Made by a program: the position numbers and the translations under genes. Below the pieces are notes generated by a model that made no database searches, was not told the DNA's origin, and was given only the letters and a program-made list of their open reading frames with translations. 64,000 nt of DNA from Streptomyces gilvus (lineage in GTDB: Bacteria; Actinomycetota; Actinomycetes; Streptomycetales; Streptomycetaceae): the NCBI RefSeq assembly GCF_022513565.1, contig NZ_JAKWBE010000012.1:124001-188000 (forward strand). Direction: 5' to 3'. Below are positions 32,826 to 41,415 of this stretch, in pieces (positions within the stretch are counted from its first letter, which is position 1; every line of letters starts with the position of its first letter).

Positions 32826-33881
32826 ATGAGCACGACCACCAACGGTGCCGGCCCCAGGACGTCCGGCGCGGCGCCGCTCCCCGAGCTGGAGGGGGAGTGG
32901 GAGAACCTGTACGAGGACGAAGGCGCCCTGGAGAACGAGTTCGAGAACGAGTACGAAGGCGAGTTCGAGGGCGAGTTCGAAGGGGAGGAGTTCCTGTCCT
33001 CCCTCGCGGGACTGGCCGGCCGGGCGGCGCGCTCGGCACTGGGCTCACTGAGCGGCGGGGGCCCGGAGCAGGAGTATCTCTTCGAGGCAGAGGACGAGTT
33101 CGAGGAGGAGTTCGAGGAAGAAGGCCTCCATCACAGGGAGTTCGAGGAGGAGGCCCTCCACGAGTACGAGGAGGAGGGCGAGTTCGAGTACGAGTCCGAG
33201 GGGATGGCCAATCCCCTTCGGCGGATCTACCCGGACGCCCTGATGGAGCACCTGGGACATGCCGCCGCCGAGGCGGAGTCCGAGGAGGAGGCCGAGGCGT
33301 TCATCGGCGCGCTGGCGCCCATCGCCGTGGGCCTGGTGCGCCGGGCCGCGCCGGCCGTGATCCGCCACGCCCCGCAACTCGTCCGGGGCCTCGCGGGCGT
33401 GACCCGCACCCTGCGCCGCAGTCCCGCGACACGGCCCCTGGTCCGGGCGCTCCCCACCATCGCCGTGCGCACCACCAGCAGTCTGGCCCGGCAGGTGGCC
33501 CGGGGCCGCCCGGTCACGGCACGCTCGGCCGCCCGCACCCTGGCCGGCCAGACGGCGGCGGTCCTGTCCGACCCGCGCAGGCGCCGTGCGGTGCTGCGGC
33601 GGGCCCGGACCATGGACCGCCGGTACCACCAGGCCGTACGGTCGGGTGCTCCCGCGCTGGCGCCGGTCTCGGCCGCAGCCGTGCGCTCGGTGGCGGCCGT
33701 CCCGACGAGCGTGAGCGGCCCCGGACTGCGCGGACGGCCGGCGGTCGTCCCGACGACGCGTCGCCGGTACGGGCCGCGCCGCGTGGCCGCCCCGCCCGCC
33801 GGTCTGCCCGCCCTGTCCATCGCGTGGGTCCCGGTCCCCGCCTATCGCCCGGCCCGCCCCCGCAGGCCCTACGGCTTCTGA
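32826..33881 (+). CDS. Unknown protein with acidic N-terminus and basic C-terminus (paralogue B)
   Basis: This 351-residue protein shares the design of the previous one. Residues 18-135 carry acidic repeats (NEFENEYEGEFEGEFEGEEF and FEEEFEEEGLHHREFEEE). The middle has a helical segment (EEEAEAFIGALAPIAVGLVR), and the tail is strongly basic, ending RPARPRRPYGF. Shared C-terminal patterns with paralogue A include AGQT followed by an Arg-rich helix, and RATRP/PATRP before VRA. No signal peptide or enzyme motif is visible. ATG 32826 lies 22 bp after the previous stop behind AGGAAGGA. Opposite charges at the two ends suggest self-assembly or condensate formation; this is inference. Confidence 0.8.
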   Translation: MSTTTNGAGPRTSGAAPLPELEGEWENLYEDEGALENEFENEYEGEFEGEFEGEEFLSSLAGLAGRAARSALGSLSGGGPEQEYLFEAEDEFEEEFEEEGLHHREFEEEALHEYEEEGEFEYESEGMANPLRRIYPDALMEHLGHAAAEAESEEEAEAFIGALAPIAVGLVRRAAPAVIRHAPQLVRGLAGVTRTLRRSPATRPLVRALPTIAVRTTSSLARQVARGRPVTARSAARTLAGQTAAVLSDPRRRRAVLRRARTMDRRYHQAVRSGAPALAPVSAAAVRSVAAVPTSVSGPGLRGRPAVVPTTRRRYGPRRVAAPPAGLPALSIAWVPVPAYRPARPRRPYGF

Positions 33882-33893
33882 CGGAGGCCGACG

Positions 33894-34058
33894 ATGACCG
33901 CAGCCACGCCGTGCTACCGGGCAGCCCGGAAAGTCCCTTCCGTAAACCCGCACCTCGCCGCCTCGCCCGACCCGGGGCGGACGCCGCGAAGTGCCGTACG
34001 GCGGCTGCGGTCCCGGGGCGCGGTCCGCTCCCGGATTTCAGCCGGAGGCCGACGATGA
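33894..34058 (+). CDS. Small Arg-rich peptide, 54 residues, coupled to metalloprotease-like gene
   Basis: A 54-codon frame begins MTAATPCYRAARKVPSVNPH and ends SRISAGGRR. Its ATG follows the segment GGAGGCCGACGATGA, and the same 15 bases surround the start of the next gene. The stop overlaps the next ATG as ATGA (34055-34058), which is the usual sign of coupled translation. It has one Cys and about 13 Arg. It may be a real peptide or a frame kept only for coupling. Confidence 0.5.
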   Translation: MTAATPCYRAARKVPSVNPHLAASPDPGRTPRSAVRRLRSRGAVRSRISAGGRR

Positions 34059-35566
34059 GCGCGCCGACGGCCCGCGACCGGGCCCGTACATCGGGTACGG
34101 GCGACTCTCCCTCGGGCGCGGCTCGCTCGGGCGCCCCTCACTCAGGAGCCCGTCCGGTGCCGGCCGCACAGCCCAGGATGGCCGCCGCCGGCGCCATCCC
34201 CGCCCGCCCCCGGGGGCAGGCCCGTCGCGCCCCCGGGATTCCGCTCCGTACACCGGATCCGGGCACCGCCGTCGTCCAGTCCGGTCGCCCCGCGCGTTCC
34301 GCTCCCGTCGTCGTCCCCGTCCGTCGACCGTGGCTCCGCGCACAGGGGCTGAACGTCACCCGGCATGCCGCGGCCCTGCGCCCCTTCCGGGCGGGGGAGT
34401 TCGGGAACGGGGCGGCGGCGCCCACCGCCGGCCATCTGCAGGCCGTCAACGCCCTGCTGGGACAACTGCGTGCCGAACTGCTGCGGCAGAGCGAGCAGGT
34501 GCGGGAGCTGGCCCGCGCTGCCGAGGCGCGGCCCGCGACCCGGCAGCTGCAGCGGCTGCTGACGGCCAAGGAACAGGCGCACGACTGGGTGCGTGAGGTC
34601 GAGCGGATCTGGGACTTCTACTTCGAGCTGTTCGGCCAGCGCCAGTCCGTGTTCGCGGACGCCCTGCTGGCGTGCGACCGTATCGCCCTGTCCTGCTATC
34701 AGGCCGCCTACCTCGGTGTCGGCGAGGCCAAGCCGCTGCCGGCTCCGCCCCCGTTCTCCTTCATGCGCACCGGCTTCTCCCCGGCCACCTTCCGCCGCGG
34801 CATCCCGCTGCGCCGCCTCGGCCGTCGCCTCAACCCCTTCCCGCTCGTCCAACTGCCCTACCACCGCCTGGTCAATCCCTGGACCCTGGGCGCGGTGCTC
34901 CACGAGGTCTCCCACAACCTCCAGAGCGACCTCGGCCTCGACAAGGCCGTCCCCCGTGCGATCGCCCGCCGACTCCTCGACGAGGGCTGCCCGCCCGCCG
35001 TCGTGCGCACCTGGGTCCGCTGGAACCGCGAGATCCACGCCGACCTGTGCGCCCTTCTGCTCGGCGGCCCCGCCGTGGTCGGGTCCCTGCTCGACGTGAT
35101 CGGCCGCGCCCCGGCGACCGTCCTGACATACAGCCCGCACGGTCCGCATCCGACGCCCTGGTTCCGGGCCTGGATCTCGATCGAGCTGCTGCGGCGGATG
35201 GGCTTCGAGCAACAGGCCGAGCGGTACGGGCGGTTGTGGGCCGCGATCTATCCCGACCCGCGGGCCGGCACCCTGCCCCGCGAGCTGCTGGCCACCTTCG
35301 AGGCCGCCCACCCCGCGGTCGTCGACGCCCTGTGCTTCCGGGCGTTCCCCGAACTCGGCCGCCGCAGCCTCGCCCAGGTGCTGCCCTTCGGCACCAAGGA
35401 GTACGCCATGCAGCGGGAAGCCGCCGAACGCCTCGCCGCCGGAACCGACCCGGGCATCATCCCGGCCCGTTTCCTGATCGGCGCCACCCGCTCCGCCCTG
35501 GACCGCCGTCTCGCCCGCCCGGGCGTGATCACCCGCAACTTCTACACGGAACTGGCGCGGCGATGA
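34055..35566 (+). CDS. Putative HExxH zinc metalloprotease of unknown family
   Basis: This 503-residue protein has a low-complexity Pro/Arg/Ala-rich N-terminal 100 residues and then a globular helical part. The sequence AVLHEVSHNLQSDLG gives HEVSH at residues 283-287. Forty residues later WNREIHADLCALLLGG offers Glu326 and Asp330 in an ExxxD pattern, as in gluzincins. The phrase WTLGAVLHEVSHNLQ strongly resembles a metallopeptidase active-site helix. No signal peptide is seen. I do not recognise the family. ATG 34055 follows GGAGG; the frame is open from 32897 but the earlier part is a shadow of the acidic genes. Confidence 0.75.
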   Translation: MSAPTARDRARTSGTGDSPSGAARSGAPHSGARPVPAAQPRMAAAGAIPARPRGQARRAPGIPLRTPDPGTAVVQSGRPARSAPVVVPVRRPWLRAQGLNVTRHAAALRPFRAGEFGNGAAAPTAGHLQAVNALLGQLRAELLRQSEQVRELARAAEARPATRQLQRLLTAKEQAHDWVREVERIWDFYFELFGQRQSVFADALLACDRIALSCYQAAYLGVGEAKPLPAPPPFSFMRTGFSPATFRRGIPLRRLGRRLNPFPLVQLPYHRLVNPWTLGAVLHEVSHNLQSDLGLDKAVPRAIARRLLDEGCPPAVVRTWVRWNREIHADLCALLLGGPAVVGSLLDVIGRAPATVLTYSPHGPHPTPWFRAWISIELLRRMGFEQQAERYGRLWAAIYPDPRAGTLPRELLATFEAAHPAVVDALCFRAFPELGRRSLAQVLPFGTKEYAMQREAAERLAAGTDPGIIPARFLIGATRSALDRRLARPGVITRNFYTELARR

Positions 35567-35664
35567 CGGTGACGGCGATGACCCGGTTCGAGCCCGCGGG
35601 CCGCACGGCGCCCGCCGTCACCCAGCAGGACCCCATGCGCTCCTCGTCCGGCCTACGCCGCTGA
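35563..35664 (+). CDS. Putative 33-residue peptide, coupled to metalloprotease-like gene
   Basis: The ATG overlaps the stop of the previous gene (ATGA at 35563-35566). The frame reads MTVTAMTRFEPAGRTAPAVT and ends SSSGLRR, 22 bp before the next start. It is too short for statistical support. The overlap and the repeat of this arrangement in the operon are the reasons for listing it. Confidence 0.35.
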   Translation: MTVTAMTRFEPAGRTAPAVTQQDPMRSSSGLRR

Positions 35665-35686
35665 CCTGGAGAGAAAGGAGAGCACG

Positions 35687-38600
35687 ATGCCGAAGCTCAC
35701 GATCCGGGTCTTCCTCAGCCCGCGCCGCGTGAACGAGAAGAAGCCCCACCGGTGGCGTGACGGCTGGCCCACCCCCTCCGGCGTCGTCATCGAGCTGACG
35801 CACGGCGACGCACCGCGGAGCGGGAAGGGCGACGAGGGCCACGGCGGGCACCGCGGGCCGATCACGCTGCACGCCTCCGACGAGCACGGCTTCCTGCGGC
35901 ACGAGAACGTGCCGCCCGGCCGGTACAAGGTCGGCGTCCGGCACGGCGCGGGAGCCTTCTGCAGGGCGCTCGTGGTCCACGGCGGCACCGACGACCGCCA
36001 CCACATCGAGGTGGGCGAACACCGGCCCGCCGAGGCGGAGATCGTGCTCCTGCCCGCCGAGAACCAACGGCTCTTCCTGCTCCACGCCCTCTTCGAGTCG
36101 GGCGAGCCGCTCGACGGCGCCGAGCTCAAGGTGCAGGGCAAGCCGTTCTTCAGCGGCGCCGACGGCGCCGTGTACGCCGCCTGCCCGGACGAGCGCGTCA
36201 CCGTCATCCCCTGCGACCACCCCGGCGCCCGGGCCGTCGCGCGAGACGGGACCTTCGAGGCCGACCGCGCCGGCGTGGAGGGCGGCGAACCGCCGGAGTA
36301 CGGCATCGACGTGTACTACCGCCCCGCCCCGGCCCGGCTCACCGTCACGCCCCGGCTCAAGGACACCCCGCTGTCCGGCGTGGTCCTCGAACTGACCCGG
36401 CACGACGACCCCGACACCGAGCCGGTGCGCCGGGCGACCGACTCCCTCGACACGACCTGCGTCTTCGACGACGTCCCCGCCGGCCGCTACACCGTCGCCG
36501 TCGTCGACACCACCGCGGCGACGTACGGCACCACCCGGCGCTCCGTCGTCGCGGTGCCCGGACAGCACCGCGCCAACCTCACCGTCCGTGCGGGCGACGA
36601 CCTCGACCTGTCCGGTTCCTTCGCCTTCGAGCTGTCCACGACGGCCACCGGCACGCTGACCGGCCTCGTGACGGACCGCGCGGGCGTGCCCCTGAACGGC
36701 GTCGAGATCGCCGCCCGCCAGAACGACCGCCTGGAGCGGGCGAAGACCCACCTCAACGGCCGCTACACCGTCGCCGACCTGCCGGCCGGCGCCTGGACGG
36801 TCTCCCTCGCCCGCTCACCGGTGACGGTCGGCGGCCGCAGCCTCGTCGCCGACCCGCCCGAGGGCGTCACCGCGACCGTCGCCGAGCAGCGCACCAACGA
36901 GGCACCTGACCTGGTCCTCGGCGAGGAACCGCACATCGTCTTCGGTTTCGTCAGCGACGAGAACGGACAACCCCTCGACTTCGCGACCGTCGAGATTCGA
37001 AGCGCCGACGGTGGAACCCGGCTCGGCACCACCCAGACCGACGACAAGGGGCGCTACGAGTGGGCCGCGCCCACCGCCGGCAGGTTCCTGCTGAGCGTGG
37101 TCAGCCAGGACGGCAGGCCCGTGCGCCGCTTCCCGGTGGAGGTGCACTCCACGACCCGGATGGACATCACACACCGCGTCAACGGCAGTTCGGGCCCGCC
37201 CGGCCCCACGCCCCCGCCCGCCCCCGACCAGAACCTGGTCGACCTGTCGACCTTCCCGGTGCTCACCGAGGAGATCGGCACCTCGGGCGGCCGGGCCGCG
37301 GGCTCCGGCACCGCCGACCGGGCATCGTCGTACGGACAGACCGTCGAGGGCGCCCTGCGGGACGTGCTCGGCTGGCGGCCGGGCTCCAACACCTCCGGAT
37401 TCCAGGCCGCGCTGGCCGGCGCCTTCGAACTCCGCGACGTCCAGGGCCACACCGAGTTCACCTGGCATCCCCGCGGCTACGCCGTTCAGGCCGACCTCGG
37501 CGCCCTCACCGGCGCACAGGCGAGCATCTACCAGCGGGCGAAGAACGCGCTGGACCAGATCACCCCGCTGCTCGACGGCCTCACCCCGCTCGACCCGGCC
37601 GCCGACCCGCAGGACACCGAGGCGGTCCGGTCCATCATCCGCGCCGAACTGGGCGAGCTCGTCGACGAGTTGGCCGTCGAGGGCGGCCCGCGCATCCAGC
37701 GCGTGGACGAGCTGTTCGTGCTGCTCCTCGGTTCCCGCAACCCCGGCACCCGTCTCGATCCGGACAGCGTGGGCGGTCAACTCGCCCAGCTGCGGGACCG
37801 GTTCGGCCTGTCCAGCGCACGGATCGGAACGCTCGACGAGGAACGGATCGTCACCAACTTCCGTATCGTCGTCGACCACGTCCTCGCGCTCGCCGCCGGC
37901 TGGGACAAGGACCGTGACCTGTTCGCCGGCACCACCGCGCAGACCTCGCTGGGCACCGTCCTCATCCAGCTCTCCCGCAGTCTGGACGTCGTCGCCCAGT
38001 CCGTGGAGGAGACCGTCTTCGCCCTGGACTCGGTCTTCGTGGACGCGGCGCAACGCCAGACCATCCAGCTGCGGTTCGGCGACGCCACCCCGCCCACCCC
38101 GCCGATCCTCCTGTCCGACCTGCTGGACTGGGTGGTGCGCGTCTCCACCATGGAGGGCCCCCGGCTCATCCAGGACGCCGGCAAGGACGGGGTGATCGCG
38201 ATCGCGCCCGTGCTGGACCAACTGGCCCGGCTGATCCGTCTCACCACGCAGCTGGTCACCACCCCACCGAACCAGGGCGGCGACCCCACGCTGCCGGACG
38301 GCATCCGAACCCCGCGCGTCCTGCGGGCACTGCGCGAACTGGGCGGACAACTCGACAACGCAAGCGGGCTCGCGAGTGCCGTGCAGCGGCCCGAGGCCGT
38401 GGAGATCGTCTTCGTCGACGCCGCGAGTGCCGGCGGCGACGGGCTGCCCGCCACCGTGACCGTCGTCGGGCGCGGCTTCGTCCCCGGCTCGCAGGCCGTG
38501 CTCACCGCCGCGGGCCGGCCGCAGTTCGGGGAGTTCCCCGCCACGAGGCCGGTGGTCCTGGGCCCGTCCAGCCGGGCGACCTTCACCTTCGGCTTCCTGC

Positions 38601-38695
38601 CCAGCGGCACGCCGGCCGCTCCGATCACCTGGCTGATCACGGTGGTCAACCCGGGCGCCGTCCGCAGCAACACGGTCGACGCGCTGACGACCTGA
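35687..38695 (+). CDS. Large multidomain protein: carboxypeptidase-regulatory-like beta domains, helical middle, TIG-like end
   Basis: This 1002-residue protein has three or four beta-sandwich repeats in the first half. Each resembles CarboxypepD_reg or SpaA/Cna-B-like domains: TASDEHGFLRHENVPPGRYKV-type at about 65-85, then VLELTRHDD with VFDDVPAGRYTVAV (about 230-275), VTDRAGVPLNGVEIAARQ (about 330) and FVSDENGQPLDFATVEIRS (about 420). A Pro-rich linker lies near 505-515. The region 520-900 is helical with no family recognised. The last 90 residues (VEIVFVDAASAGG, then TVTVVGRGFVPGSQAVL) look like an IPT/TIG domain. No signal peptide, LPxTG or membrane segment is seen. ATG follows GAAAGGAG. 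Confidence 0.8.
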   Translation: MPKLTIRVFLSPRRVNEKKPHRWRDGWPTPSGVVIELTHGDAPRSGKGDEGHGGHRGPITLHASDEHGFLRHENVPPGRYKVGVRHGAGAFCRALVVHGGTDDRHHIEVGEHRPAEAEIVLLPAENQRLFLLHALFESGEPLDGAELKVQGKPFFSGADGAVYAACPDERVTVIPCDHPGARAVARDGTFEADRAGVEGGEPPEYGIDVYYRPAPARLTVTPRLKDTPLSGVVLELTRHDDPDTEPVRRATDSLDTTCVFDDVPAGRYTVAVVDTTAATYGTTRRSVVAVPGQHRANLTVRAGDDLDLSGSFAFELSTTATGTLTGLVTDRAGVPLNGVEIAARQNDRLERAKTHLNGRYTVADLPAGAWTVSLARSPVTVGGRSLVADPPEGVTATVAEQRTNEAPDLVLGEEPHIVFGFVSDENGQPLDFATVEIRSADGGTRLGTTQTDDKGRYEWAAPTAGRFLLSVVSQDGRPVRRFPVEVHSTTRMDITHRVNGSSGPPGPTPPPAPDQNLVDLSTFPVLTEEIGTSGGRAAGSGTADRASSYGQTVEGALRDVLGWRPGSNTSGFQAALAGAFELRDVQGHTEFTWHPRGYAVQADLGALTGAQASIYQRAKNALDQITPLLDGLTPLDPAADPQDTEAVRSIIRAELGELVDELAVEGGPRIQRVDELFVLLLGSRNPGTRLDPDSVGGQLAQLRDRFGLSSARIGTLDEERIVTNFRIVVDHVLALAAGWDKDRDLFAGTTAQTSLGTVLIQLSRSLDVVAQSVEETVFALDSVFVDAAQRQTIQLRFGDATPPTPPILLSDLLDWVVRVSTMEGPRLIQDAGKDGVIAIAPVLDQLARLIRLTTQLVTTPPNQGGDPTLPDGIRTPRVLRALRELGGQLDNASGLASAVQRPEAVEIVFVDAASAGGDGLPATVTVVGRGFVPGSQAVLTAAGRPQFGEFPATRPVVLGPSSRATFTFGFLPSGTPAAPITWLITVVNPGAVRSNTVDALTT

Positions 38696-38707
38696 CGGAG
38701 GAGACCC

Positions 38708-39922
38708 ATGGCGAACGAACAGGACTACCAGGCCTTCCTCGACCGCATCGCGGCCCTCCGGGAGACCGTCACCGACCGGCTGTCCGCGCAGCTCGTCGCA
38801 GATCCGCAGCTCGCGGACGTGCTGACGAAGCAGATAGACGACCTGCTGCAGTCCGCGGTCAAGGCCGACCTGGAGCAGAAGCCGCCGCCGGACAAGGGCC
38901 TCGCCCAACTGGTCGGCATCGGCGACCAGGCCGCCGACGCCCTCGGCAAGACCAGGCTGCCGCAGGCGATCGAGCCGTACGACGAGACGGTGTCGTCCGA
39001 GCGGCTCGTGGCGATGGCCGACCTCTATTACATCTACCAGCACGAGATGATCGGCGTGTTCCGCGCCGTGCAGAAACTCCAGGAGCTGTTCCGCGCGGGT
39101 GCCGTGTACCTGTCCAGCGGTGCGGGCGCCTACGCGCTCTACCAGTTCGACCGCCGCGAGGTGCTGCGCTACACGCGCCGGGACCGACTGGCCGCCTACC
39201 GCCGCGCCTTCGGCTACGGCAGGGCGCCCGTCCCCTCCGGATCCCGCGCCAACGGCGACTTCCACGGCCTCTTCGAGCACTTCGTCAACCAGGTCGCGCT
39301 CTTCCACCGCGACAAGCGGATCGCGGACGTGGTGCGCGAGCGGGCCTACGACCCGAGCTTCGGCAGCATCGCCGTGGTCCGCCGGGCCGGCCTGGACCTG
39401 CGCAACAACCTGAAGTTCACCTCGTACGGCCATGTGAACGTGCTCCGCGTCGAGGTCATGCAACTCCTCGACGAGGCCTACCGCATCCTGGGCTCCGACG
39501 ACATCAGGCGGCTGTACGGCGCCGACACCGCCTGGGACGTCGTGGAGATCGTGCTCGCCCAGTACTTCGGCGAGCGCCTGGTCACCTCACCGCGCCAGCG
39601 CATGGGCATCGCCGGCCGCGAGGTCCTGCGCTGGCTGGCCCAGCCGCATCTGCTGCAGACCCAGCGCGCCAAGTTCGAGACGCTCCTGCTGGAGATCGCC
39701 GAGAGTGCGGAGGAATGGCTCACCAGTGCCCAGTCGCTCGGTGTCGCCGTCCGCCAGGAGGACCGCCGGGGCATGCCCTGGGACCGCTCCGCCGCGCCGG
39801 TCGCAGGCGCCCAACGCGTCACCCGCCCCCGGCCGCCGGCCCCGCCGGCGGTCCGCGGCACGGGTCCGGCCGGCGGGACACGGGGCCGTGTCACCGCACC
39901 GCTCAACGGGGCGCGTGTGTGA
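38708..39922 (+). CDS. Unknown 404-residue helical protein
   Basis: No family is recognised. The protein is mainly helical with a mixed charge (FLDRIAALRETVTDRLSAQL, then DVLTKQIDDLLQSAVKADLE). The middle holds aromatic clusters (MADLYYIYQHEMIGVFRAVQ and GDFHGLFEHFVNQVALFHRD). The last 50 residues are a disordered Pro/Arg/Gly tail. It starts 12 bp after the large protein and overlaps the peptidase gene by four bases (GTGA), so it is firmly in the operon. The tail has Pro/Arg-rich character like that of the acidic/basic proteins. Confidence 0.8.
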   Translation: MANEQDYQAFLDRIAALRETVTDRLSAQLVADPQLADVLTKQIDDLLQSAVKADLEQKPPPDKGLAQLVGIGDQAADALGKTRLPQAIEPYDETVSSERLVAMADLYYIYQHEMIGVFRAVQKLQELFRAGAVYLSSGAGAYALYQFDRREVLRYTRRDRLAAYRRAFGYGRAPVPSGSRANGDFHGLFEHFVNQVALFHRDKRIADVVRERAYDPSFGSIAVVRRAGLDLRNNLKFTSYGHVNVLRVEVMQLLDEAYRILGSDDIRRLYGADTAWDVVEIVLAQYFGERLVTSPRQRMGIAGREVLRWLAQPHLLQTQRAKFETLLLEIAESAEEWLTSAQSLGVAVRQEDRRGMPWDRSAAPVAGAQRVTRPRPPAPPAVRGTGPAGGTRGRVTAPLNGARV

Positions 39923-41400
39923 GCCGAAGCGGTGAGACCGGCGCCGACCGCGCGCGGAGAGCCCCCGGGGAAACGGTTCGGCCCGCTGCCGCGGTCCACG
40001 TTCCCGGCGGGAGCGTGCCACTCGGGGGCGGCCGTACGGGTTCCGCTCGTACGGCCGCCGCCCTCCGGCATGCGCGCGCCCGTCGCCCCCGCTCCCTGGC
40101 CCTCCTGCGCGACCTGATCCGCCACCCCACCGTCAGCGCGGACCCCGCCCACCGCGCCGACCTGCGTGCCTGTGCCGAGCTGCTCGCCGCGCACCTGCGC
40201 CGCATCGGTCTGGACGCGGTCACCGTGCGGGCGGGGCGCGTCGCGCCGTACGTCACCGGCGCATGGCTGCGGCGACCCGGCGCCCCCGTGGTGCTCGTCT
40301 ACGGTCACTACGACGTCCAGCCGGCCGGACCCCGATCGGCCTGGGCCACGCACCCCTTCCGCCCCACGGTCCGCGGCGGGTACGTCCACGGCCGCGGGGC
40401 CGGCGACGACAAGGGGCAGCTCGTCGCCCAACTCGCCGCGATCGAGGCCTGGCTGGCGACCGGGGGCCCGCCCGTCAACCTGCGGATCGTCCTCGACGGC
40501 GAGGAGGAGATCGGCAGTCCCGCACTCCGGGACCACCTGCCTGGCCGTCCCGCCTTCCTGCGCGCCGATCTCGCCGTCGTCTCCGACACCCGGATGCGGG
40601 ATGCGCACACCCCCGTCCTCGTCACGGGCCTGCGCGGCTCCCTCGCCGTCCGCCTCGACGTCACCGGACCCGCCACCGACCTGCACGCCGGTGCCTACGG
40701 AGGCGCGGTGGCCGAACCCGCCCAGGTGCTGTGCGCGTTGGTGGCGAGCCTGCACCGGCCCGACGGCCGTGTCGCCGTCGCGGGTTTCTACGACGACGTA
40801 CGCCCCCCGCACCCGGACACCCGCGCCCGCCTCGCCCGCGACGGACCGACCGACCAGCGGTTCCTCGCCCCGGCGGGACTCCGGTACGGACACGGCGAAC
40901 CCGGCCACTCCGCCTTCGAACGGGCCACCGTCCGCCCGGCCGTGGTCGTCACCGCCCTGCAAGCCGCGGCCCGCGCCGCCGTCCCGCACAGGGCCCGCGC
41001 CGACCTCGGTATCCGTCTGGTGCCCGGACAGCGGCCGGCCACCGTGTTCCGCGCCCTGAGCGCCCATCTCGCGCAGCGCGTCCCGCGCGGGGTCAGGGCG
41101 CGGCTGACACCGCTCTTCTCCTGCGGGCCGTACCGCATGGACCTCCGTGATCCCTCGGTCGCCGCCGCAAGCCGGGCCACCACCCCCGTCTTCGGCCGGC
41201 CGCCCCTCCTGCTGCCCTCGGGTGGCTCCATCCCCTTCGTCGGCGACCTCGCCGCAACCGCCGGCACCCGGACACTGCTCCTGGGCTTCGGCCTCCCCGA
41301 CGACAACATCCACGCCCCCGACGAACGCTTCGCCCTCAGCAGCCTGCACCGGGGAACCGACACCTGCGTCCGCCTGTACGGGGAACTCGGCGCGCTCTAG
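39919..41400 (+). CDS. M20-family metallopeptidase, last gene of the unknown operon
   Basis: This 493-residue enzyme belongs to the M20 dipeptidase/carboxypeptidase family. Metal ligands are in YGHYDVQPAG, GRGAGDDKGQL and DGEEEIGSPAL, with the late His in PDDNIHAPDERF. It should release amino acids or dipeptides in the cytoplasm or cell surface; no signal peptide is seen. The first about 50 residues are an Arg/Ala-rich extension. The GTG start overlaps the previous stop, so it belongs to the same operon as the acidic/basic proteins and the HExxH protein. Two peptidases in one unit suggest peptide processing or recycling. Confidence 0.85.
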   Translation: MSRSGETGADRARRAPGETVRPAAAVHVPGGSVPLGGGRTGSARTAAALRHARARRPRSLALLRDLIRHPTVSADPAHRADLRACAELLAAHLRRIGLDAVTVRAGRVAPYVTGAWLRRPGAPVVLVYGHYDVQPAGPRSAWATHPFRPTVRGGYVHGRGAGDDKGQLVAQLAAIEAWLATGGPPVNLRIVLDGEEEIGSPALRDHLPGRPAFLRADLAVVSDTRMRDAHTPVLVTGLRGSLAVRLDVTGPATDLHAGAYGGAVAEPAQVLCALVASLHRPDGRVAVAGFYDDVRPPHPDTRARLARDGPTDQRFLAPAGLRYGHGEPGHSAFERATVRPAVVVTALQAAARAAVPHRARADLGIRLVPGQRPATVFRALSAHLAQRVPRGVRARLTPLFSCGPYRMDLRDPSVAAASRATTPVFGRPPLLLPSGGSIPFVGDLAATAGTRTLLLGFGLPDDNIHAPDERFALSSLHRGTDTCVRLYGELGAL

Positions 41401-41415
41401 GCCCTGGAACCAGCC

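Noticed and set aside
36815..39463. An 882-codon open frame on the minus strand across the 1002- and 404-residue genes
   Set aside because: No domain or normal codon pattern; the plus-strand genes have ribosome sites, coupling and recognisable beta repeats.
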